Assembly: GCF_030695525.1 (NCBI RefSeq)
Contig: NZ_JAUYSS010000032.1
Span: forward strand, 167,938-231,937
Reading direction: 5' to 3'
DNA: 64,000 nucleotides
From: Daejeonella sp.
GTDB lineage: Bacteria > Bacteroidota > Bacteroidia > Sphingobacteriales > Sphingobacteriaceae
Positions 38,362 to 46,148 of the stretch are shown piece after piece (the stretch's first letter is position 1; each line of letters starts with the position of its first letter). The translations under genes and the position numbers were made by a program. Under the pieces are notes generated by a model, which worked only from the letters and a program-made list of their open reading frames with translations, was not told the origin of the DNA and made no database searches.

Positions 38362-38531
38362 CAGTTGAAAATTGACAGTTGAAAACGTAATCCTACACTC
38401 TAAAACGCTGTCATCCCTGCCGGCAGGCAATGCCGACACGGGAGGGAACTTAGCTAACAAGTTGATAGTTAAGAATGGAGAGTTGAGAATTAGGGAAAGT
38501 GAAATAGTATATAGATAGCTTGTAAAAACAG
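38362..38531. repeat. Intergenic repeats after the symporter
   Basis: TTGACAGTTGAAAA-type units are reiterated from the symporter 3' end (38351-38385). A palindromic piece (CCTGCCGGCAGGCA, about 38417-38430) ends in GGGAACTTAGCTA, like those near 28520 and 32136. No ORF is seen. Confidence 0.45.
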
Positions 38532-38568
38532 AAAAATCCCTGAAAAGTTAAATCATTCAGGGATTTTT
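38532..38568. terminator. Bidirectional hairpin terminator
   Basis: AAAAATCCCTGAA (38532-38544) pairs with TTCAGGGATTTTT (38556-38568), flanked by A- and T-runs. It lies between the convergent symporter and M81 genes and can end both transcripts. Confidence 0.75.
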
Positions 38569-38625
38569 TATTGTTTAATTGAAGATTGTCATGCCGGCGA
38601 AAGCCAATATCAGCGTTCGCAAATA

Positions 38626-40209
38626 TTATTTCTTAGATTTTTCAATCCCAAACAAGCCTTCACGAATATTATAGTATTTAAACCATTCAGGGTTAATAGC
38701 AGTTGCACCAGGACTGTCAACAGAGATTATTTTGGAAGCAAATGGCTCATATGCAACTCGTGGAGCAATAGCGCCTTTCACTACCAGGATTTTCTGACGC
38801 TCAACATAAACTCCATTGGAAATGAAAATATGAGCACTATTTGGGCTAGCGGTTTTAGTAGTTATTAAGAGCAGATTTGGCTCATCTAAAGTAGATCCTT
38901 CAACCTGTATAACAGCTGTATTGCCCATATTCCAGTATCTTCCACCACCATGACGAATCTCAGTCTCCAAATAGCGACCCACATTTAATGAGCGAACTTC
39001 TCCTTTTATACGTACGGGTTTACCATGCATATCATCCATCTTACCACCAACGGCAAAATCAAAAGCTTTTCCAACACCGGCGCGTTCCGCAGTTTTATAT
39101 CCTTCAGGGTCATAAATTACCATTGCCCATCCTTGTGCTCCCTGCTTAACTAATTCTTCAAGCAAGAATGAACTGTCGCCGGTTGAACCACCACCAATAT
39201 TATCGCCCATATCAATCAATACCACAGGACGTCCGGGATGTTCCATGGCCTGCTTCACAGATTCAGCAGGTTTAGGATTACTAATTCTGGTTTTTTCCCT
39301 AGTATCCCAAAGCATTTGAGAAAGTCTGTTGGCTTCCTTATCAGCTAGTGCCTTATTATTATCGGTAACAACAACCACAGAAGGTCCCATCCATGGAACG
39401 TCAGCATATTGATATCCGCCTGAAACACTGACTGCCAATACTCCCGGCTGCTTTTCTACATTTTTGCTTTCAGTAGTGATCGGCAAGAGTGGTTCTGAGT
39501 ATGTATGTTGAAAGGCAATATTATAAACCATTGGAGCTTTTACGATACTTTGAACAGGTTTTACTTTTCCGCTTACCATTTTGGCCATGATGTCAGCAGC
39601 CTGTAGTCCGCGGTCATAAGTATCCAGGTGTGGGTTTTCCTTAAAAGTGATCAGCACATTGCACAATTCAACCATTTTGGGCGTGATATTCGCATGGAAA
39701 TCATGCGTAACAATAATTGGCATAGCTGGTCCGAATGCATTTCTTACTCTTCTTACAATCTCTTCATCCCCACTCGGGTAACTTTCAACCACCATTGCAC
39801 CATGCAGATTTAAAAGTATTCCCTGAAGTTTTGGTCCAGCTTTTAGTCCGCTAATAATCTCATTCATCATCGCATTGAATGCCCGATCGGTTACAGGACC
39901 CCTGGGTGAAGCCCCTGTAACCAGTGTTGGATAAAGCTCGAGGCCAAACTGTTTGGCCCCGGCTATGTAACCGGCACTGGTGGTCTTTGCTGTAGAACCA
40001 GCAAAAAATCGTTTAGCTCTCTCCTGCTGACTTTCGCCTATGGTTACACTAAAGTCTTCAAGGTCAGTTTTTTTTATGTTGAAGCTGTTGGATTCGTGCG
40101 AAATGCCAGCAACCCCAATAATTGGTTTATTCTGAGAAAAACCTGAGACTGATGTGAATACCGATACTAAAAATAGTCCCAGAAGTTTCTTTAAAAAATT
40201 GTGAATCAT
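38626..40209 (-). CDS. M81-family metallopeptidase (MlrC-like), secreted
   Basis: A 527-residue protein from ATG 40209 with a signal peptide (MIHNFLKKLLGLFLVSVFTSVSGFSQ). The MlrC N-terminal domain has GVAGISHESNSFNI, GILLNLHGAMVVESYPSGDEEIV and IIVTHDFHANITPKM, giving the zinc ligand region. The C-terminal domain has DMGDNIGGGSTGDSSFLLEEL. M81 enzymes include the microcystin-degradation peptidase MlrC, while most bacterial members have unknown substrates. It stands alone and is convergent with the symporter. Confidence 0.87.
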   Translation of the reverse strand: MIHNFLKKLLGLFLVSVFTSVSGFSQNKPIIGVAGISHESNSFNIKKTDLEDFSVTIGESQQERAKRFFAGSTAKTTSAGYIAGAKQFGLELYPTLVTGASPRGPVTDRAFNAMMNEIISGLKAGPKLQGILLNLHGAMVVESYPSGDEEIVRRVRNAFGPAMPIIVTHDFHANITPKMVELCNVLITFKENPHLDTYDRGLQAADIMAKMVSGKVKPVQSIVKAPMVYNIAFQHTYSEPLLPITTESKNVEKQPGVLAVSVSGGYQYADVPWMGPSVVVVTDNNKALADKEANRLSQMLWDTREKTRISNPKPAESVKQAMEHPGRPVVLIDMGDNIGGGSTGDSSFLLEELVKQGAQGWAMVIYDPEGYKTAERAGVGKAFDFAVGGKMDDMHGKPVRIKGEVRSLNVGRYLETEIRHGGGRYWNMGNTAVIQVEGSTLDEPNLLLITTKTASPNSAHIFISNGVYVERQKILVVKGAIAPRVAYEPFASKIISVDSPGATAINPEWFKYYNIREGLFGIEKSKK

Positions 40210-40239
40210 GGTTTTAATTGTTTTAATGAAATGATACAT

Positions 40240-40842
40240 AAAACTATATAAAAAAATGAACTAACAAAATCAGGTTATAAAAAATCAGTGGAAATGGATA
40301 TTTTAATTTTTATAAATTATTGAATGGAAAGCGTCACACTCCAGCCCAAAAAGGGGGATAGAATGATACCTGGAAATTTGACTTCGATGTAAATAGTTAT
40401 TCTTATCAACCTGAGTTCGGTATAAGAAAGAGAAAAAAATACGTTTATTAAGGTTTTGGAGCCAAATAATTTGATTTTTGAAACCAATACCTGTGTCTTA
40501 TAGCTTAGTTCAGCCCTTTCTTCCGGTTAGTTCCGGCAAGAAATCGCATTCTATATCAAATTAGCTACAGCCGGAAGCCACCTCCTCCAGCAAGGTTTAT
40601 TTTACCCGGAGCTGTTTTTCATTGGGACAGACAGCCCGGCAAAAGGACCATCAACCATTTGAAATAAACCTAAGGTGGTGGCAGCTGTAGCATTTTTGCT
40701 ATAATGAATTTCATGTAATAATCATAGTTCAGACAATTTGAGTGAACTGAAGCAAGATTATTCGATTGGTTTGGATAATTTCCATATTTCATAAAAGCCT
40801 GTTTATCCCCAAACTAAATAAAAAACTAAATTTTCTGTTTAG
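40240..40842. other. Intergenic region without recognisable gene
   Basis: About 600 bp between the M81 gene and tRNA-Arg. On the minus strand a stretch near 40620-40720 reads as a short uninterrupted peptide (TTLGLFQMVDGPFAGLS) that could be a decayed gene, but frames break on both sides and I cannot assign a family. Confidence 0.4.
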
Positions 40843-40873
40843 TTTGAGATTTTGCTATGTTTTCATACTTTTG
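40843..40873 (+). promoter_or_regulatory. Promoter of tRNA-Arg(UCU)
   Basis: TTTG (40843-40846), a 19-bp spacer and TACTTTTG (40866-40873) match the consensus exactly. The tRNA begins 9 bp later. Confidence 0.75.
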
Positions 40874-40882
40874 TCGCAGAAT

Positions 40883-40956
40883 GCGCCCATAGCTCAGCTG
40901 GATAGAGCAACGGTTTTCTAAACCGTAGGTCTTAGGTTCGAATCCTAATGGGCGTA
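40883..40956 (+). tRNA. tRNA-Arg(UCU)
   Basis: The acceptor stem GCGCCCA pairs with TGGGCGT (first pair G-T wobble), the D-arm is AGCTCAGCTGGATAGAGC, the anticodon loop TTTCTAA gives TCT, and the T-arm has GGTTCGAATCC. CCA is not encoded. Confidence 0.95.
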
Positions 40957-40966
40957 CAAAATAAAT

Positions 40967-40998
40967 AAGGCTTCCTAAAAAAAGGGAAGTCTTTTTTA
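40967..40998 (+). terminator. Terminator of tRNA-Arg
   Basis: AAGGCTTCC (40967-40975) pairs with GGAAGTCTT (40985-40993) with one G-T pair, and a T-run follows. It is 10 bp past the tRNA. Confidence 0.7.
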
Positions 40999-41057
40999 TT
41001 TTAAGGCAGATATAATAGTTCCTCCGGTTTTTTTACCCTTTAATCATTAAGCTTCAC

Positions 41058-41087
41058 TTGAGTCATCTCAATAATTTGCTAAATTTG
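41058..41087 (+). promoter_or_regulatory. Promoter of the 7TM-HD gene
   Basis: TTG (41058-41060), a 19-bp spacer and TAAATTTG (41080-41087) fit the Bacteroidota consensus. It lies 17 bp before the TTG start at 41105, giving a very short leader, which supports that unusual start. Confidence 0.5.
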
Positions 41088-41104
41088 GGCATAAAATCAG
41101 TACG

Positions 41105-43186
41105 TTGGCCAGATTTAAGAAAAAACTACATCTCATATTATACCGCAAATACAGTTCAAGCCTGAAGTTTGTGATGATGGCTTTATGTGTATTTTTTGTC
41201 ACACTTTTCCTCCCTAAACAAGCCAGATTCAGGTTTGAATACGAAAAAGGCAAAACCTGGATGCAAAAAGACCTTTATTCACCCTATAATTTTGCTATCC
41301 AAAAGACTAATGAGGAAATTGATGAGGACAAAAATGAGGTTCTTAACTCAGTATTGCCAATCTATCAGAATGATACTGAACTTGCACTTAGTTCAATCGA
41401 AGCATACAATTCCGAATTTGAATCAAAATGGAATGGCTCGGGGATAGACGACAATCAGAAAGAACGATATCAGTCATTAGGGAATAATCTACTTCAGGCA
41501 ATTTATACCCGGGGTTTAATTAATCCGGTTGTAAAATATCAGCGCAATGGCCCTAATTATAATTTCAGTCTGCTAAATAATAACATATCTACACAATTAA
41601 ATACTGCTGATGCCTACAATACAAGCAGTGCATTAAAATATATCAAGGAGCAAATTCAGAATGATAACCAGATTAAGAACGCTGACTGGCTGTTAAGGCT
41701 GATTACCAACCATTTGAAGGCAAATTACGTTTACAATGATATTCTAACTGATAAACTCGAAGAAAGTGCCTTAAGAAGTATCTCAACAACCAGAGGAATG
41801 GTTCAGAAAGGTGAATTGGTTGTTGCCAAAGGAACGATGGTAAATGCTGGGATCTACCAGAAACTGGAATCTTTGAGAGCTGCTTATGAAGAGGATGCCA
41901 AGGTGGCGGGCGACAGAAGACTTGTATTATTTGGACAATTCTTACTGGCAGGTCTGATCATATCCTTGCTAATGGTTTTTCTCTACCTGTTCAGGAAAGA
42001 CATATACGCTGATAACCGGCAAATTTCACTGATCCTATTGGTCATAACCGGGATGCTGATAACCTTATCCTGGGCTATCAGAATAAAAGCTCCAAGTGTT
42101 TATTATATACCATTCTGTATTGTCCCAATCATAATCAGGATATTGTTTGATACCCGTCTGGCCTTAAACATTCATCTACTTGTAGTTCTGATTGCCGGTT
42201 TTTTTGTCCCGAATAGTTTTGAATTTGCATTTTTGCAGATTTCGGCAGGTATGGTTGCCATTTATAGTATTAAAAATCTGATTAAAAGGGAGCAGTTCCT
42301 GATTTCGGCTTTATTAATTCTGCTAAACTATTTTATTGTCTTCCTGGGTATTTCATTGATCAGAGATGGTTCATTTACTGCCATTGAATGGCTGAATTTT
42401 GTGCCTTTTATATTTAGTGTGTTATTATCACTCCTGGCTTATCCCCTGATTTATGCCTTTGAGCGTTTGTTTGGAATAACTTCAGATGTTACATTAATGG
42501 AACTGACCAATACCAATTCCAAACTATTGAGGGATCTGGCATTTAAAGCTCCCGGCACTTTTCAGCATTCCCTGCAGGTAGCCAATCTGGCTGAAGCAGC
42601 AATTTTTAAAATTGGCGGAAATACATTGCTTGTAAGAGCTGGGGCCCTGTATCATGATATTGGAAAAACCGTGAATCCCCAATTCTTCATTGAGAACCAG
42701 ATAAGGGGTATCAACCCTCACGATTCTATTTCTTATGAGCAAAGTGCCCAGATCATTATTCAGCACGTTAATCAGGGAATAGAGATTGCCCGAAAGCATC
42801 AAATTCCTGAGATGCTAATCGATTTCATCCGAACCCATCATGGAAATACCAGGGTAGATTATTTCTATCAGTCATTTTTAAAGAATTTTCCTGAAAAGTT
42901 TGTTGATGAAAACATCTTCAGATACCCGGGCCCCATCCCATTTTCAAAAGAAACAGCAGTATTGATGCTGGCCGATTCGGTTGAAGCAGCATCAAGGAGT
43001 CTGAAAGAGCCTGATGCACTCAGTATCAGTGATCTTGTGGAGCGAATCATCGATTATAAACTAAACCAGGATCAGTTAATCGACAGCGACATCACCCTAA
43101 AAGATATTAATACAATCAAAATGATTTTTAAGACCATGCTCATGGGTATTTACCATGTGAGGATCGAATATGTTTTAGATAATTAA
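41105..43186 (+). CDS. 7TM receptor with HD domain (PgpH-like phosphodiesterase)
   Basis: A 693-residue membrane protein. It has an N-terminal helix (about 22-38), an extracytoplasmic 7TMR-HDED domain (about 45-275; LYSPYNFAIQKTNEEIDEDKNEV), seven helices (about 277-455) and a cytosolic HDIG-type HD domain. The HD domain has first ligand His488 in FQHSLQVANLAE, the HD pair 517-518 in YHDIGKTVNPQFF, then RTHHGNTRVDYFY. PgpH relatives hydrolyse c-di-AMP. Start: no in-frame ATG follows the upstream stop at 41072, so TTG 41105 is used. Confidence 0.9.
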   Translation: MARFKKKLHLILYRKYSSSLKFVMMALCVFFVTLFLPKQARFRFEYEKGKTWMQKDLYSPYNFAIQKTNEEIDEDKNEVLNSVLPIYQNDTELALSSIEAYNSEFESKWNGSGIDDNQKERYQSLGNNLLQAIYTRGLINPVVKYQRNGPNYNFSLLNNNISTQLNTADAYNTSSALKYIKEQIQNDNQIKNADWLLRLITNHLKANYVYNDILTDKLEESALRSISTTRGMVQKGELVVAKGTMVNAGIYQKLESLRAAYEEDAKVAGDRRLVLFGQFLLAGLIISLLMVFLYLFRKDIYADNRQISLILLVITGMLITLSWAIRIKAPSVYYIPFCIVPIIIRILFDTRLALNIHLLVVLIAGFFVPNSFEFAFLQISAGMVAIYSIKNLIKREQFLISALLILLNYFIVFLGISLIRDGSFTAIEWLNFVPFIFSVLLSLLAYPLIYAFERLFGITSDVTLMELTNTNSKLLRDLAFKAPGTFQHSLQVANLAEAAIFKIGGNTLLVRAGALYHDIGKTVNPQFFIENQIRGINPHDSISYEQSAQIIIQHVNQGIEIARKHQIPEMLIDFIRTHHGNTRVDYFYQSFLKNFPEKFVDENIFRYPGPIPFSKETAVLMLADSVEAASRSLKEPDALSISDLVERIIDYKLNQDQLIDSDITLKDINTIKMIFKTMLMGIYHVRIEYVLDN

Positions 43187-43280
43187 TTCTGCATCTGCCT
43201 GCAATTCAAAGCTTTATATAGCCATCAGAAAGTACTGCATCTTAAACAATAAATAAAAAGCAGATTCATTGAAAATATTT

Positions 43281-43310
43281 TTTGACAGCCTGTGTGAATT
43301 ACTATATTTG
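43281..43310 (+). promoter_or_regulatory. Promoter upstream of the tRNA-Ser(GCU) locus
   Basis: TTTG (43281-43284), an 18-bp spacer and TATATTTG (43303-43310). A small CCTC-GAAA-GAGG hairpin with a T-run follows at 43315-43333, before the broken tRNA copy. No other promoter is visible immediately before the intact tRNA. Confidence 0.6.
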
Positions 43311-43341
43311 CAGTCCTCGAAAGAGGGTTTTTTATTTTAAC

Positions 43342-43394
43342 GGAGAGATGCCTGTTGGCCGAAAGGAATCCCGAAAGTTCGGGACTAAACTGTC
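43342..43394 (+). pseudogene. Broken tRNA-Ser copy
   Basis: The first 26 bases nearly equal the 5' end of the intact tRNA-Ser(GCU) at 43434 (GGAGAGATGCCTG, then GGCCGAAAGGAA). Where the anticodon arm should be, a small hairpin (TCCCGAAAGTTCGGGA) is present, followed by CTAAACTGTC from the 3' side of the anticodon arm. The variable arm, T-arm and acceptor 3' strand are missing. It lies between the promoter and the intact tRNA. Confidence 0.75.
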
Positions 43395-43433
43395 AATCAA
43401 AGCAAGTATCCACAATGGAGTAAATAATAATAC

Positions 43434-43520
43434 GGAGAGATGCCTGAGTGGCCGAAAGGAACAGTTTGCTAAACTGTCGTACTGGCAACGGTACCGAGGG
43501 TTCGAATCCCTCTCTCTCCG
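43434..43520 (+). tRNA. tRNA-Ser(GCU)
   Basis: The acceptor stem GGAGAGA pairs with TCTCTCC, the anticodon stem-loop CAGTTTGCTAAACTG gives GCT, a long variable arm (GTACTGGCAACGGTAC) marks class II, and the T-arm has GGTTCGAATCC. CCA is not encoded, unlike tRNA-Ser(UGA). Confidence 0.95.
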
Positions 43521-43645
43521 CAAAGAAATGCTGCCCGCCTAAGCGGGCGGCATTTTTTGTTTCTAGCGTTACGAGCCTTAGCTCGTAAAAGCCGGGAGCA
43601 AAAAATGCCGGTAGCGAAGTGCAACGAAGCGGCAGCATTTCTTTG
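43521..43645 (+). repeat. Folded repeat element directly after tRNA-Ser(GCU)
   Basis: It has the same plan as 28394-28502 with different stems. Outer 14-bp stem: CAAAGAAATGCTGC (43521-43534) with GCAGCATTTCTTTG (43632-43645). First arm: GCCCGC (43533-43538) with GCGGGC (43543-43548). Central stem: GGCATTTTTTG (43549-43559) with CAAAAAATGCC (43599-43609), topped by TTACGAGC/GCTCGTAA (43569-43588). Confidence 0.75.
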
Positions 43646-43819
43646 CTGGTTCCCCCATTGTGGATCAATGAAATTAATCCCATAAAACCCCGCTTTCAGC
43701 CGCCACTTATAACAATAACCGTTCCTTCATTTAAAGCATCCGCATACTAAGTTTTGATTTCTATCAAACTTAAGAGTATTATTTTCAATCACATAAAGAT
43801 ATTCAGGTCATTCAAAAGG

Positions 43820-43963
43820 TCATGTCCCGGCCACCAAAGCCCAACTAAACTAGTTTGGTCATGTTCCTTTCCCGACCAAGTTAATGCCTATGAATTCGAA
43901 CGATATCTCAAATCCGGATCAGGAAGAGCTTTTGCAGCAAAGCCTCTTTATAAGGTCTCTTAA
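43820..43963 (+). pseudogene. GIY-YIG endonuclease C-terminal remnant
   Basis: In frame to a stop at 43961-43963, the segment SFPDQVNAYEFERYLKSGSG followed by RAFAAKPL matches the C-terminal part of small GIY-YIG (UvrC N-terminal-like) proteins common in Bacteroidota. The GIY and YIG motifs and the catalytic N-terminal half are absent. It is the first of several gene remnants in 43.8-46 kb. Confidence 0.65.
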
Positions 43964-43991
43964 ATAAGAATGATAAATTAAAGGATAAAAC

Positions 43992-44524
43992 ATGAAAGAA
44001 AAGACCTCATTCATCATTCCTGATGAATGAGTGATAAACAAAATCTACTATATACGGGAGCAAAAAGTTATGCTGGATAGTGATTTGGCTGAACTTTATG
44101 GTGTAGAAACGAAGGTATTAAACCAAGCCATTTGTAGAAATTTCGAGAGGTTTCCAACCGATTTCATGTTTCAATTAGATGAGCAGGAATGGTCCAAATG
44201 AAGTCACAATTTGTGAATCATTTGGGGAGGCAGAAGAAAGGTTCCAAAGGCATTTTCCGAACAAGGAGTAGCCATGTTATCCAGTGTATTGAGCAGCAGC
44301 AGGCACTAAATGTTAACATTCAGATCATCCGGATATTTACCCGAATCCGTCAAATGCTGATGGATAATACAGAGTTACGATTGGAGATCGAAAAGATTAA
44401 AACCAAACTGGATAGCCAGGGCAAAAATATGGAGATTATTTTCCGCTATCTGGATGAATTGATTGAGCGAAAAATAGAACCCTTACCAAGAAAGCGCATC
44501 GGTTACAAATCGGATGATTTATGA
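43992..44524 (+). pseudogene. ORF6N-domain gene, broken by a stop and frameshifts
   Basis: It starts MKEKTSFIIPDE, then an in-frame TGA, then continues [20 protein letters not shown], with [24 protein letters not shown] and another stop after EQEWSK. The middle is shifted, and the last 65 codons (NIQIIRIFTRIRQMLMDNTE onward) run open to 44524. It is a diverged sister of the intact gene 52 bp downstream. ORF6N is a DNA-binding domain first seen in phages. Confidence 0.85.
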
Positions 44525-44575
44525 AGCAAACTTGTTCCTTGTATTCTAATCAATATTATAATTAACGCACCAAGC

Positions 44576-45118
44576 ATGAGCAATCTATCATCTCACCCGG
44601 CAATACCAGATGAAATAATAATGAACCAGATTTATTATATCCGTGGTCAGAAAGTGATGTTGGATACCGACCTGGCAGCACTTTATGAGGTAGAAACCAA
44701 GCAGCTTAAAAGACAGGTAAGACGAAATGCAGAACGTTTTCCCGAGGATTTCATGTTTGAATTAACTCCAGAAGAGTACAATTCTTTAAGGAGCCAAATT
44801 GGCACCTTAAAGAGAGGTGAACACACTAAGTATCTTCCAATGGCATTTTGCGAGCAAGGGGTAGCCATGTTATCCAGCGTATTAAACAGCAGCAGAGCGA
44901 TAAAAGTAAACATTCAGATCATCCGGATATTCACACGCATCCGTCAAATGCTGGTAGACAATACAGAATTACGATTGGAGATCGATAAGATCAAAACCAA
45001 ACTGGATAAACAGGGCAAAAATATAGAGCTTGTTTTCCGCTATCTGGATGAACTGATTGAACGAAAAGCAGAACCAAAACCAAGGAAAAGGATTGGCTTT
45101 AAATCCGATGATTTATAA
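44576..45118 (+). CDS. ORF6N-domain DNA-binding protein
   Basis: A 180-residue intact copy. The N-terminal ORF6N domain (about residues 17-105: IYYIRGQKVMLDTDLAALYE, RRNAERFPEDFMFELTPEEY) is followed by [20 protein letters not shown] and a helical, coiled-coil C-terminus (LRLEIDKIKTKLDKQGKN) ending in a basic tail. ORF6N genes are frequent in Bacteroidota accessory regions and prophages and are probably regulators, exact role unknown. Two other partial copies lie at 43992-44524 and 53367-53541. Confidence 0.88.
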   Translation: MSNLSSHPAIPDEIIMNQIYYIRGQKVMLDTDLAALYEVETKQLKRQVRRNAERFPEDFMFELTPEEYNSLRSQIGTLKRGEHTKYLPMAFCEQGVAMLSSVLNSSRAIKVNIQIIRIFTRIRQMLVDNTELRLEIDKIKTKLDKQGKNIELVFRYLDELIERKAEPKPRKRIGFKSDDL

Positions 45119-45270
45119 TTATGACGGAAAACAGCTTTCATAGTGATCAGCGTCATTAAATTTTTTCGACCTGTTCCCTATATTTAATTAATAATTTCCT
45201 GTTAACATAATAATTGCTGCAAGCGTTTATAAGGTTCTTTAAAATATACAAGGTATTTAAAATCCTAATT

Positions 45271-45642
45271 ATGAAGGTGACGTTGCTATTAGAAGATGTT
45301 TGTGATGCCCTAATGATGATCAAATACATTCTTGAGGATGTGGGTTATCAAGTGGTTTCATTTTCTGATATCATTCCGGTCAATCAGATTATTGGGATCA
45401 ATCCTGACATCATACTCATTGACCACAGGCTAAGGAGCGGATCCGGAGCGGAATTATGCAGCGAACTGAAGGCAAACCCATTATTTGAGAATGTTCCAAT
45501 TGTTCTCATCTCTACAGATCCGGAAATTTCATCGATAGCGAACGACAGTTATGCTGACGCTTATATAGCCAAACCATTTGGTATTGAAGATCTGATCCAT
45601 GCAGTCTGCCTTGTTGATGGGGACAGGGTAGTTTATTTATGA
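45271..45642 (+). CDS. Stand-alone response-regulator receiver domain
   Basis: A 123-residue receiver. The acidic pair is E8-D9 (LLLEDVCDA), the phosphoacceptor Asp51 lies in IILIDHRLRSGSG, the Ser of VLISTD is at about 81, and Lys101 is in YIAKPFG. There is no output domain. ATG 45271 is preferred over 45214 because the first 19 residues of the longer frame are not domain-like. No histidine kinase is nearby. Its 3' end abuts, on the other strand, a truncated cupin fragment, so it may have been inserted or rearranged here. Confidence 0.82.
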   Translation: MKVTLLLEDVCDALMMIKYILEDVGYQVVSFSDIIPVNQIIGINPDIILIDHRLRSGSGAELCSELKANPLFENVPIVLISTDPEISSIANDSYADAYIAKPFGIEDLIHAVCLVDGDRVVYL

Positions 45643-45796
45643 TATTGTGTTTTGCACCTGCAGGAATAATTACAGCATCACCATCTTTAACCTCATATTC
45701 ATTGCCATCAATAATGCATTTACCTATACCACTATCAAACCGAAAGAATTGATCGTTTTTTTCATGGGTTTCGATCCCGATTTCTTCTTTTATTGT
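45640..45796 (-). pseudogene. Cupin-domain remnant
   Basis: The minus-strand frame reads HEKNDQFFRFDSGIGKCIID, then EVKDGDAVIIPAGAKHNI, the two halves of a small cupin_2 barrel including the metal-binding motif region. It has no start of its own and runs without a stop into the antisense of the receiver gene, so it is truncated at both ends. Confidence 0.6.
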
Positions 45797-45798
45797 GA

Positions 45799-45960
45799 TT
45801 ACTTGTTGTCAAACTCTTTAACGATTTTAATTATCTGGTCCGGCATCTGTTTTGGGTTTAGGACAAAATCTGCGTACCCCGAATCAATCGCTTCTTGCGG
45901 CATACTCTCCTCTTTGGCGCTTGAAGGTTCTTGCGGCATGGGCTATAAAATCGTTGAAGA
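45799..45960 (-). pseudogene. CheB methylesterase C-terminal remnant
   Basis: The minus-strand frame (ATG 45939) reads EPSSAKEESMPQEAIDSGYA then DFVLNPKQMPDQIIKIV and ends at a TAA. It resembles the last 45 residues of CheB protein-glutamate methylesterases (typically AQ-P-A---MP--AI-TG-VD-VL-P---P). The catalytic Ser/His/Asp region is missing. With the receiver gene nearby it may be what is left of a signalling cluster. Confidence 0.6.
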
Positions 45961-46148
45961 CCAATAGCTTTTTCATATTCGTTTCATTTTAATGACTGCC
46001 ATAAATTATCTTTGCGCTTTGTAGATCGCGTTCGCTCCACCCTAGATCGAAAGTCTGGGAAAAGCTATTAGATAGTTTATCTTAGCCCTAAAAAAAATAC
46101 GCTATTCAGGTAATCAATCCATGTCCGGAATTCCTGATTCCCGAATTT

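Noticed and set aside
40600..40720. Minus-strand open stretch TTLGLFQMVDGPFAGLS as a gene
   Set aside because: Frames are broken on both sides and no family could be named.
43332..43683. Two minus-strand reading frames over tRNA-Ser(GCU)
   Set aside because: Antisense of the tRNA and folded repeat, not protein-like.
45647..45967. 106-residue plus-strand reading frame
   Set aside because: The opposite strand carries recognisable cupin and CheB fragments, so this frame is a shadow.
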